Of a stretch of DNA of 32,161 bases, positions 7,220 to 14,531 are shown in pieces (positions within the stretch are counted from its first letter, which is position 1; every line of letters begins with the position of its first letter). The DNA lies in the NCBI GenBank assembly GCA_024698925.1, contig JAILQO010000078.1, forward strand, positions 1-32,161, in the 5' to 3' direction. The notes below the pieces were generated by a model, which was given only the letters and a program-made list of their open reading frames with translations, was not told the DNA's origin and ran no database searches. Made by a program: the position numbers and the translations under genes. This stretch comes from Bacteroidaceae bacterium (GTDB lineage: Bacteria > Bacteroidota > Bacteroidia > Bacteroidales > Bacteroidaceae).

Positions 7220-7296
7220 TTTTCACTTTTCATTTTTCACTTTTCATTTTTCACTCTTTCATTTTTCACTCTTCACTTTTCACTCTTCACTCTTCA
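7212..7296. repeat. 7-nt tandem array across the PL26 stop and DUF4861 start
   Basis: Twelve consecutive units of YTYTTCA (plus strand; TGAARAR on the coding strand), with one unit of 8 bases (7254-7261). The array contains the PL26 stop codon (7287-7289) and its last Ser-Glu-Glu codons, and runs into the DUF4861 ATG (7217-7219). The coding-strand purine run may give an unstructured translation start region. Confidence 0.9.
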
Positions 7297-9953
7297 CTTT
7301 CCTGTGGTATCACTTCTTGTAAATAAATGGCATCAAGGCTCCAAAGGGCGCAGTCGTTGGTGGTTGTCTCGGTACTTTCAACGAGAGGCTGTGGTACCTC
7401 TGGCGGCATCAGCTGTTGCGGATTGAAGCGATAATGTTGCTCGGGACCGCTATAATGCCACATATCCTTCCACGCTTCCTCGGCCAGTTGCTTGTCATGC
7501 AGTTTGTCGGCGGCATAGCCTTTGAGGCGGCTGATGCGGAAACGGTTGTTTGTAACCTTATGATAACGTGCGTTATGGTCCAGATAGACAGCCTCAAATT
7601 TCTTGTTGGGCACCATCTCCATCATCTCATGTAGTAGCTCGAAACCGCCCATGATGAGTTTCAAGTGGTTCGTGGATGTCACTTTCGGGTCGCCTTCGTA
7701 GCTGAGGATGCCTGTGGCGGGATCATAGCCGAGGACACCAGGGCCCGTGAACATTCCTTCGGGTAAAGCGGCGATGCTCTTCATGCCCGCTTGTATCTTC
7801 TTGAGGTATTTCACATCACGGGTTCGTTCATATTCCGTCATCCAGTTGCCAGCGTAGGCGACCCAGTCCGGGCCTATGCGCAATCGTGCAGGAGCCGTGC
7901 AGGGATATTTTTCTCGCGGGAGTGCCAGACGCATGGGGTCGATGGTATAAAGCATCTGGTCTGCATCTTTGACGGCGGACATCAGGTCTCCAGTACGCTC
8001 GTCGGTCGTCAGGTAGTAGTAGAAACGGTTCCAGGCGGCCTGTGAGATGCGGGCCTCTTTAGCTCCGCATCCCCAGTGGCTGACGTTATGCCGTGAGCCG
8101 AGACCTGCAAAGGGTCCAAGGTGATAGACATCGACTTCCGAGGTGTGGCGTGTCATGGCTTCGGCCATCTTCCAGACATCGGGACGGGCCGTGCGCAGGA
8201 ACGAATACCAGAGCCAGGAGATGCTTCCCAGTTCCGTGTTGTCCCAGGCGAAGCCGCCTACATCGTACTTCCATTCGTGGCGGGCTGGGTCGTATTGGTG
8301 CATGACGTCGCCATAATTCCAGAAACCATACCAATGGTGCTCATTGATGGCACGGACATAGAAATCCAAATAGTCTGTGAGCTGGCGCTCAACGGCGCTA
8401 CGACGCTCGTTGCTATTGTCCGGCAGGCTCCAGATACCGAAAGCGTGGCGTGAATGGAGGTATTCGGGGGTACATACAAGAGGGGCATCTGCTGCCAACT
8501 GCTGTGCACGCTGCGCGATGCCTGCCTTGCCAGGGTAAGCGGATTCTGGCAGGAGAGTTAACACGGAGGTACGTGCAATACCATAAGGTGTGGACATTCC
8601 TTCCTGTACGTCTTCATAGCTGGCATTGAGGTCGTGGGCTACGTTGTCATAATGACGCAGGTCCATGACGCCTCCTTCGGGTGCCCAAAGGTAGGCGGTG
8701 AGGTAGGCGATATCTGTCGTTGCGCTATCGATTTGGAGCGAGGAAGGGTAGCTTTCCCAGAAGTCCTTGATGCTGATGCCTAGGCCTCCGCTGACATCGC
8801 CTGCGAAAGCGTAGCCGGCAGCGCGCTGTCCAGTATGTGTGCCAATCCATTGATTATTGGCGTGAGCCCTTTTTTGAATGGCGTAGCCTTGGTCGGAGAG
8901 TTGGGTGAGGCGGAAGGTGTTCCAGCGTGCCCAGTGATGTAATAAGTCTTGGCCTTTTGTGTCGAAGGTAGAGGGCTCAGGGATACGTTGTCCAGCTACT
9001 TGCTGGCTTTCCAATGAAAAATCATTGTTGAGGATGCGTCGTCCACTGAGGGGCTGTACGCTCTCGCTCCAGACACCGCCGTCGTGCGTGGCGAAAGCCA
9101 CATGACGGTTGTACGCCTGCTCGCGCATCGGCACTTCGAAGCGTACGCCCAACGAGCGGATGAAATCGCGATTCTGGTCGCCATCGTAGGTGAAGGAGTG
9201 CACCATACGAATCTGTTCGGAACCGGCATAGAAATACAGGCGGATGGTGAACGGCAACCATGCCACAGCGATGTTCCCCTTGCCTAAATCAGCAGAGGTG
9301 GGTACGATATCCATTTTCACATGTGTGAGATCCATGAGATACTTGCCCTCGATTTTCACAACTGCCCGCACGTTGCCCGCACGTTCTACTTCCACTTTTT
9401 GTATGTCGGAGGTGTACTGATGAAAATAGATTCTGTTAATGTCCTCAGCATAGGGCTGGTTCTGCGTGGTGCAGACGAGTTGCCCGCCTCCTGCTACGCG
9501 CGTACCTTTTATTATAAGGCTATCCAGAAACATTTTGCCGCTTCTGGGGATATATGCTTGCAACGTACCTGTGTTGATGCAGATTCGCTGCTCATTTTCG
9601 GAAATAGTCAGTGAGGAAGCAAGCGCTTCAATGGGGACTTTCGCTTTGCGCTGTTCCTTGGTGAACGTCACGCTTTCTGTCGCTTGGGGGATGACGGCTG
9701 CGAAGCCGCCCCATTTTACGCTCCCGTCAGGCCAGTAGGCTGTGGGCCAGAAATCTGTAGGAATGTTTTCGCCCTTGTCGGTTGTGAGTATAAAGCGGTC
9801 GCTGGGCTTGAATTCCCCTTTAGAGAAGGGGATACCGAAGCTGACGGGTTTGCTGTCTTGAGGTGTTTGTCCAATCCAATGGAGTTTGGCTGTCGTGTCC
9901 GCAAAAGCCATCAATGGAACAAGGATAAATAGCGTAGAGAATAGTCGTTTCAT
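7287..9953 (-). CDS. PL26 exo-rhamnogalacturonan lyase (PcRGLX/YetA-like)
   Basis: An 888-residue secreted enzyme with signal peptide MKRLFSTLFILVPLMAFA. The N-terminal part (about 20-120) has FGIPFSKGEFKPSD and WPTAYWPDGSVKWGGFA, marks of the PcRGLX/YetA-like N-terminal barrel. A central beta-sandwich (about 120-350) and an alpha/alpha toroid (about 380-870) follow, the latter with GFWNYGDVMHQYD and SWLWYSFLRTARPD. Fungal PcRGLX cuts unsaturated disaccharides from rhamnogalacturonan I; that activity is inferred here from the family. It lies upstream of the DUF4861 gene and divergent from the GH105 gene, whose family removes the unsaturated uronic acid, so the three form a coherent pathway. 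Its last codons lie in the 7-nt array. Confidence 0.85.
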   Translation of the reverse strand: MKRLFSTLFILVPLMAFADTTAKLHWIGQTPQDSKPVSFGIPFSKGEFKPSDRFILTTDKGENIPTDFWPTAYWPDGSVKWGGFAAVIPQATESVTFTKEQRKAKVPIEALASSLTISENEQRICINTGTLQAYIPRSGKMFLDSLIIKGTRVAGGGQLVCTTQNQPYAEDINRIYFHQYTSDIQKVEVERAGNVRAVVKIEGKYLMDLTHVKMDIVPTSADLGKGNIAVAWLPFTIRLYFYAGSEQIRMVHSFTYDGDQNRDFIRSLGVRFEVPMREQAYNRHVAFATHDGGVWSESVQPLSGRRILNNDFSLESQQVAGQRIPEPSTFDTKGQDLLHHWARWNTFRLTQLSDQGYAIQKRAHANNQWIGTHTGQRAAGYAFAGDVSGGLGISIKDFWESYPSSLQIDSATTDIAYLTAYLWAPEGGVMDLRHYDNVAHDLNASYEDVQEGMSTPYGIARTSVLTLLPESAYPGKAGIAQRAQQLAADAPLVCTPEYLHSRHAFGIWSLPDNSNERRSAVERQLTDYLDFYVRAINEHHWYGFWNYGDVMHQYDPARHEWKYDVGGFAWDNTELGSISWLWYSFLRTARPDVWKMAEAMTRHTSEVDVYHLGPFAGLGSRHNVSHWGCGAKEARISQAAWNRFYYYLTTDERTGDLMSAVKDADQMLYTIDPMRLALPREKYPCTAPARLRIGPDWVAYAGNWMTEYERTRDVKYLKKIQAGMKSIAALPEGMFTGPGVLGYDPATGILSYEGDPKVTSTNHLKLIMGGFELLHEMMEMVPNKKFEAVYLDHNARYHKVTNNRFRISRLKGYAADKLHDKQLAEEAWKDMWHYSGPEQHYRFNPQQLMPPEVPQPLVESTETTTNDCALWSLDAIYLQEVIPQESEE

Positions 9954-9976
9954 TGCAGTTAATGATTATTATGGCA

Positions 9977-9984
9977 CAAAGATA
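9977..9984 (-). promoter_or_regulatory. -7 promoter box for PL26-DUF4861
   Basis: TATCTTTG on the minus strand, 24 bases upstream of the PL26 ATG (9953) in a 116-base divergent region. The spacing predicts a very short leader. Confidence 0.65.
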
Positions 9985-10028
9985 GGACAAAAAAGTGTAA
10001 AGTAGCATGTTGTTTGCAGATTATTTGC

Positions 10029-10036
10029 TATTTTTG
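10029..10036 (+). promoter_or_regulatory. -7 promoter box for the GH105 gene
   Basis: TATTTTTG followed by CACCC, 34 bases before the chosen ATG at 10070. It overlaps the ORF reading from an ATG at 10007, which argues that the earlier ATG is not used. Confidence 0.65.
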
Positions 10037-10069
10037 CACCCAATAAAGGTTCAAATAAACAGAAAAGAT

Positions 10070-11407
10070 ATGAAAAAGCTATTCCTGATGGGTGTCGCTG
10101 CGTGCGCACTGACAGCTTGTACCAGTTCTTCTTCTCAAACAGAGGAGATCAATGACTCGACGACTCCGCTTCATCTTCTGAAGCCTGAGTATAAAGTACC
10201 TTATGGCGAGCTGACGGCTGATGAGGTAAAGGCCGATTTGGATCGCGTCGTCAATTACTGCGAACAAGGTTCTTTCCGTATCGGCTCGTATGAATGGGGC
10301 ATCACTTACCAAGCCCTGCTTGATGCTGCTGATGCTACAGGTGAACAGCGTTATAGAGACTATGTCGCGAATAAGTTCCAGCTCATTGCTGAAGCCGTCG
10401 CCGCTGCAGAGAAGCAGGATACGGCAAATATCCAAGTGGAGAAGGCTCAATTGGAACAGATCATGCATCCGCATGCACTGGATGATTGCGGTACGATGTG
10501 TACGGCGATGATGAAGGCCACGAAGCGAGCCGTCGCTCCAGTACCGCTTGATGGTATCATTGACAACTACTTTCAGTTTGTGGAGAAGGGGCAGTATCGT
10601 CTTGAGGATGGCCTTTTTGCCCGTCATCGTCCGCAACATAACACCGTGTGGCTTGACGATATGTACATGGGTATTCCAACGATTGCCTATGCGGGTATCT
10701 ATTTCAACGATTCTAAGTATTTCGATGAGGCGACTACGATGTACAAGAACTTTGTCAAGCGCATGTGGGTGATGGATAAGCAGATCTATCGTCACGGTTA
10801 TGTCGAGGGCCTTGCGCAGCAACCCACCTATCATTGGGCCCGTGCCAACGGATGGGCCTTGCTGACAACCGTGGAGCTGTTGGACATGATACCAGAGAAT
10901 CATCCAGACCGCGAGTATATCCTGAATCAGTTGCGTGCTCACGTGGCAGGTCTCTGCGCGTTGCAGTCGAGCGAGGGCTTCTGGCATCAGCTGCTCGATC
11001 GTAATGACAGTTATCTGGAGACTTCTGCTACCGCCATTTATTGCTACTCCATCGCTCATGCTATCCGCAAGGGATGGATTGAGGGTATCACCTATGGTGG
11101 CGTGGCTCAGTTGGCATGGCACGCCATATCGACCAAGATTACGGAGGACGGAAAGGTGGCAGGAACGTGCGTTGGCACGGGCATGGCCTTCGATCCTGCG
11201 TTCTACTACTATCGCCCTGTCAGCACGGCTGCGGCTCATGGCTATGGTCCTGTGATCTGGGCTGCCGCAGAGATGATTAACCTTTTGGGTGAGTGGTATC
11301 CGCGTACCAACGATAGTGGCTTGCATTACTACGAACAGGAGCAGACCAATCCGTCGCCGCTCTTTTATTTAACTGAGGATGGTCAAGGCGAAGCCGTTGT
11401 GCATTAA
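10070..11407 (+). CDS. GH105 unsaturated rhamnogalacturonyl hydrolase (lipoprotein)
   Basis: A 445-residue enzyme starting MKKLFLMGVAACALTAC with a lipobox cysteine, so a probable periplasm-facing lipoprotein. Family marks of the GH88/GH105 (alpha/alpha)6 barrel are HALDDCGTMC, with the conserved aspartate pair, RHRPQHNTVWLDDMYMG, YHWARANGWAL and HQLLDRNDSYLETSATA. The family hydrates the unsaturated uronic acid end produced by lyases, here presumably from the PL26 enzyme. An ATG at 10007 is in frame but lies before the promoter box and would spoil the signal peptide, so 10070 was chosen. dnaG begins 3 bases after the stop. It is divergent from the PL26 gene. Confidence 0.87.
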   Translation: MKKLFLMGVAACALTACTSSSSQTEEINDSTTPLHLLKPEYKVPYGELTADEVKADLDRVVNYCEQGSFRIGSYEWGITYQALLDAADATGEQRYRDYVANKFQLIAEAVAAAEKQDTANIQVEKAQLEQIMHPHALDDCGTMCTAMMKATKRAVAPVPLDGIIDNYFQFVEKGQYRLEDGLFARHRPQHNTVWLDDMYMGIPTIAYAGIYFNDSKYFDEATTMYKNFVKRMWVMDKQIYRHGYVEGLAQQPTYHWARANGWALLTTVELLDMIPENHPDREYILNQLRAHVAGLCALQSSEGFWHQLLDRNDSYLETSATAIYCYSIAHAIRKGWIEGITYGGVAQLAWHAISTKITEDGKVAGTCVGTGMAFDPAFYYYRPVSTAAAHGYGPVIWAAAEMINLLGEWYPRTNDSGLHYYEQEQTNPSPLFYLTEDGQGEAVVH

Positions 11408-11410
11408 GCA

Positions 11411-13486
11411 ATGATAGACAGACTGACAATCGATAAGATCCTGGACGCGGCGAACATCGTAGATGTCGTCTCGGACTTCGTGACCTTGAAGCGTGCCGGT
11501 GCAAACCTGAAGGGGCTCTGTCCGTTCCATGATGACCGTACACCTTCATTCATGGTGTCGCCGTCCAAGAATATCTGTAAGTGCTTTGCATGTGGCAAGG
11601 GTGGTACCCCTGTGCATTTCATCATGGAGCACGAGCAGTTATCTTATCCTGATGCCCTGCGCTATCTGGCCAAGAAATACCATATAGAGATTAAGGAGCG
11701 CGAGGAGACCGACGAAGAGAAAGCGGCCCAAAGTGAGCGCGAGAGTCTTTTTGTCGTCAACGAATGGGCTAACGAATGGTTCCAGCAACAGATGAATGAT
11801 ACGGTGGATGGTCGTGCCATTGGCTTAGCCTATTTCCGCCAGCGTGGCTTCCGTGATGACATCATTAAGAAGTTCCAATTGGGTTTTTGCCCAGACAAAT
11901 ACGATGCCCAGTGGCAAGCTGGTAAGACAGCTGGTTACAACGAAGAGTTCCTCTTAAAGACCGGCCTCTGTATTCGCAACGACGCAGGAAAGACCTACGA
12001 CCGCTTCCGCAATCGTGTCATCTTCCCGATACATACCATCTCGGGTAAGGTTGTAGGTTTTGGTGGCCGTGTGTTGGATTCGCGAACGAAGGGTGTTCAG
12101 GTGAAATACCAGAACTCGCCCGAGAGTATCATTTACTCCAAGAAGCGTGAATTATACGGACTGTTCTTTGCCAAGCAGGCGATTGTCAAGCAGGATCTCT
12201 GCTACCTCGTAGAGGGCTATACCGATGTGATGGCGATGCATCAGCAGGGCGTTGAAAACGTCGTTGCCTCCAGTGGTACGGCTTTGACGCACGAACAGAT
12301 TCGGGCAATTCATCGCTTTACGGAAAATATCGTGGTTATCTATGATGGCGATGCTGCTGGCATCAAAGCCTCACAGCGAGGTATCGACCTGATATTGGCC
12401 GAAGGCATGAATGTGAAGTTATTGCTTCTGCCAGATGGCGATGACCCGGATAGTTTCGCCCGCAAGCATTCTGCTACGGAATATCAACAGTATTTGGCTG
12501 AGCATCAGGTTGATTTCATTCGTTTTAAGACCGATCTTCTACTGAACGAAGCACAAGGCGATCCCATCAAGCTCTCGCGTCTGGTCAACAATATTGTGGA
12601 TAGTATTGCTGTCATTCCCGATGAGATTACACGTACCTTTTATATCAAGGAGACCTCCCAGATGCTGTCTGTCGAGGAACGTATCATCACGACGGCTGTG
12701 GGTAAAGTGCGTCGGAAGATGCGTGAGGACAGGCAGAAAGAACGCGAGCGTGAGCGTCATGCCGAAACGGCTCCCGCAGGGACACCGGCTGTATCGGGCA
12801 CGTCTGATGCAGGCACGCCAGCTGACGTCGTTGACTCCTTCCCACAGGACAGCCAACCCGAGACACAACCATCCACCGAGGATGTCATTCCCATCCCTAT
12901 CTCGCGTAGCGCCGGCCCCCAGTCACAGTCACGAGTAGAGCAGACCGAAGCACTTCTTGTGCAGATGATTGTGCGTCATGGAGAGAAAGTCGTGTGCAAC
13001 GTGGAGGAGGATGGTTCTGAGGAGACACGTCCGCTATCAGTTGTGGAATATATCTACTATGCCCTCCAGGAAGACCATTTGGAACTCCGCTTGCCGCTGC
13101 ATCGCCAGATCCTCATGGAAGCGTTAGAACACTTTCAGGAAGAAAACTTCCGTTGTGACCGCTATTTTGAGAATCATCCGGATATGGCAGTCGCCAATCT
13201 TGCTAATGAGTTGGCCCACGATCCAGAGACGTTGAGTAAGATTCATTCCAAGGTCAGCACGCTACCCACAGAGGAGGAACGCCTGTTGGACTTGGTTCCC
13301 CACTTGATGACGGATTACAAACTATCTGTCGTGGAAGATGAGATGCGTACGCTCATGCTGGAACTGCGCAGCCCGGAGGTGCTACGTGACAAGGTACGCC
13401 AAATGGCACTCATGCAGCGCTTTCAAATAGCGAAGCAGGCCCAGAAGAAACTGGGAAAGGAATGTGGTGATCGTGTGATTATGTAA
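11411..13486 (+). CDS. dnaG: DNA primase DnaG
   Basis: This 691-residue protein makes RNA primers for DNA replication. Residues 37-61 form the CHC2 zinc finger (Cys37, His40, Cys58, Cys61 in CPFH and CFAC). The Toprim catalytic core shows VEGYTDVMA with Glu268 and VIYDGDAAG with Asp312 and Asp314. A charged, Pro/Thr/Ser-rich linker (about 440-520) leads to the C-terminal helicase-binding domain, longer than in most primases. The start lies 3 bases after the GH105 stop and no separate promoter was recognised, so an essential replication gene seems to share a transcript with a sugar hydrolase. A strong terminator follows. Confidence 0.97.
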   Translation: MIDRLTIDKILDAANIVDVVSDFVTLKRAGANLKGLCPFHDDRTPSFMVSPSKNICKCFACGKGGTPVHFIMEHEQLSYPDALRYLAKKYHIEIKEREETDEEKAAQSERESLFVVNEWANEWFQQQMNDTVDGRAIGLAYFRQRGFRDDIIKKFQLGFCPDKYDAQWQAGKTAGYNEEFLLKTGLCIRNDAGKTYDRFRNRVIFPIHTISGKVVGFGGRVLDSRTKGVQVKYQNSPESIIYSKKRELYGLFFAKQAIVKQDLCYLVEGYTDVMAMHQQGVENVVASSGTALTHEQIRAIHRFTENIVVIYDGDAAGIKASQRGIDLILAEGMNVKLLLLPDGDDPDSFARKHSATEYQQYLAEHQVDFIRFKTDLLLNEAQGDPIKLSRLVNNIVDSIAVIPDEITRTFYIKETSQMLSVEERIITTAVGKVRRKMREDRQKERERERHAETAPAGTPAVSGTSDAGTPADVVDSFPQDSQPETQPSTEDVIPIPISRSAGPQSQSRVEQTEALLVQMIVRHGEKVVCNVEEDGSEETRPLSVVEYIYYALQEDHLELRLPLHRQILMEALEHFQEENFRCDRYFENHPDMAVANLANELAHDPETLSKIHSKVSTLPTEEERLLDLVPHLMTDYKLSVVEDEMRTLMLELRSPEVLRDKVRQMALMQRFQIAKQAQKKLGKECGDRVIM

Positions 13487-13490
13487 AACA

Positions 13491-13522
13491 AAACCAGCCA
13501 AGCGGAACTTGGCTGGTTTTTG
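13491..13522. terminator. Bidirectional terminator between dnaG and the AraC-type gene
   Basis: ACCAGCCAAG (13493-13502) and CTTGGCTGGT (13508-13517) form a perfect 10-bp stem with a CGGAA loop. TTTTTG follows on the plus strand and a T run also follows on the minus strand, so it suits both convergent genes. Confidence 0.88.
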
Positions 13523-13523
13523 T

Positions 13524-13880
13524 TTATTCTGTCGGCTCAATGAATTTTCCCCTGCGGACTTCGCCAGGAGTCACACCGAACTTTTTCTTGAAGATGGCGG
13601 AAAAATGCGAGACATTCTTGAAGCCTACATCGTAGCAGGCATCTGAGACGCGCCGGCCACGCTTGAGGAGTTCTTGAGCTGCCAATAGGCGGCGGCTTGT
13701 GAGCCAACGCTCGGGCGAGAGCTCACTTATCTTCTTGAAATCGCGCTTGAATGTTGACAGGCTACGGCCTGACATTATCGCAAACTCACTCATAGACATG
13801 TCAGATCTGAAGTTCTTCTCCATGAAGTCCTGCAGGTTCACCTTCTGAGCGGGTGGATTGGGGATTTGGGTTTCGGGCAT
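13524..13880 (-). CDS. Short AraC-family regulator, DNA-binding domain only
   Basis: A 118-residue protein that is almost only the double helix-turn-helix of AraC-type regulators. The first is around MSEFAIMSGRSLSTFKRDFK, the second around VSDACYDVGFKNVSHFSAIF, ending with KKKFGVTPGEVRR. Full AraC proteins of this phylum are usually about 270-300 residues with an N-terminal sensing domain. Here an in-frame TAG lies four codons upstream of the ATG, so no longer form is encoded. It may be a natural stand-alone regulator or a remnant. A -7 box lies upstream, so it is probably expressed. It is divergent from rhaM; a regulatory link is possible but unproven. Confidence 0.85.
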   Translation of the reverse strand: MPETQIPNPPAQKVNLQDFMEKNFRSDMSMSEFAIMSGRSLSTFKRDFKKISELSPERWLTSRRLLAAQELLKRGRRVSDACYDVGFKNVSHFSAIFKKKFGVTPGEVRRGKFIEPTE

Positions 13881-13946
13881 AAGAGATGTCTAAAACGTGA
13901 GTATTCGTGATGGCTGTTTCAGGTGAGCCTCGCTCATCTTGCGGTG

Positions 13947-13954
13947 CAAAGATA
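13947..13954 (-). promoter_or_regulatory. -7 promoter box for the AraC-type gene
   Basis: TATCTTTG on the minus strand, 67 bases upstream of the AraC-type start. It lies in the 266-base divergent region 13881-14146, which otherwise holds the rhaM promoter and no other recognisable feature. Confidence 0.6.
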
Positions 13955-14101
13955 GACGATTCCAATTACTCTCGGTTTGTTCTGCGGGTCAAATGTTGTT
14001 TGGCTCGCACATTATTCGCTAAAAAAGTCTAAAATGGGACGTTTAACCAAAAATATTGCAGATATGAGAGTATACAAAGTTACTTCTTCAAAGAAAAACA
14101 G

Positions 14102-14109
14102 TACTTTTG
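14102..14109 (+). promoter_or_regulatory. -7 promoter box for rhaM
   Basis: TACTTTTG followed by TGCC, 38 bases before the rhaM ATG. It matches the phylum consensus exactly. The sequence upstream is A/T rich with no clear -33 element. Confidence 0.65.
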
Positions 14110-14146
14110 TGCCAAGATTTCTTCAAAATGAATTATTTTTATCCGT

Positions 14147-14461
14147 ATGAAACGTTTTGCATTTAAGATGTTCCTCAAGCCAGGCTTCGAGGAAGAGTAT
14201 GAGCGACGCCATGCTGCACTATGGCCAGAATTAAAGAAAGGCATCAAGGATGCTGGCATTAGTAACTACAGCATCTATTGGGACCGTGACACGAATATCC
14301 TCTTCGGTTATCAGGAGATAGATGGCGAGCAGAGCTCGCAGGACATGGGTGCCGACGAGACGACGCAACGGTGGTGGGCCTATATGAAGGACATCATGGA
14401 AACCAATCCTGACAACAGTCCCGTGACGATTCCCATTCAGGAAGTTTTTCATCTGGATTGA
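14147..14461 (+). CDS. rhaM: L-rhamnose mutarotase
   Basis: A 104-residue cytoplasmic enzyme that interconverts the alpha and beta anomers of L-rhamnose. Its length and motifs match the family: FAFKMFLKPGFEEEYERRHA with the conserved His, LWPELKKGIKDAGISNYSIY, WDRDTNILFGY and the WWAYMKDIMETN block. It stands alone with its own promoter and terminator; no rhaA, rhaB or rhaD is present in the window. Rhamnose is a product of the rhamnogalacturonan pathway encoded about 4-8 kb upstream, so a functional tie is plausible. Confidence 0.93.
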   Translation: MKRFAFKMFLKPGFEEEYERRHAALWPELKKGIKDAGISNYSIYWDRDTNILFGYQEIDGEQSSQDMGADETTQRWWAYMKDIMETNPDNSPVTIPIQEVFHLD

Positions 14462-14473
14462 TGCACAAAACAG

Positions 14474-14502
14474 GCAAGGGCTCCCACGAAGGGAGCCCTT
14501 GC
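14474..14502. terminator. Terminator-like hairpin between rhaM and the DUF6055 gene
   Basis: A perfect 12-bp stem, GCAAGGGCTCCC (14474-14485) with GGGAGCCCTTGC (14491-14502), loop ACGAA. The plus strand lacks a real T run, while the minus strand has CTGTTTTGTG, so it fits the minus-strand transcript better. Confidence 0.7.
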
Positions 14503-14531
14503 TGCTTGATTCGGCCTGATACCTTGTCGCA

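Noticed and set aside
7212..7296. CRISPR array
   Set aside because: Units are 7 bases with no spacers; a simple tandem repeat.
10007..10069. Upstream ATG extending the GH105 protein by 21 residues
   Set aside because: It lies before the TATTTTTG promoter box and would hide the lipoprotein signal that starts at 10070.
10079..11326. Open frame of 415 codons on the minus strand opposite the GH105 gene
   Set aside because: Antisense shadow of a clear GH105 gene; no signal peptide, family motif or promoter.
13881..14146. Riboswitch or small RNA in the AraC-rhaM divergent region
   Set aside because: Apart from two -7 boxes no conserved fold or strong hairpin was recognised.
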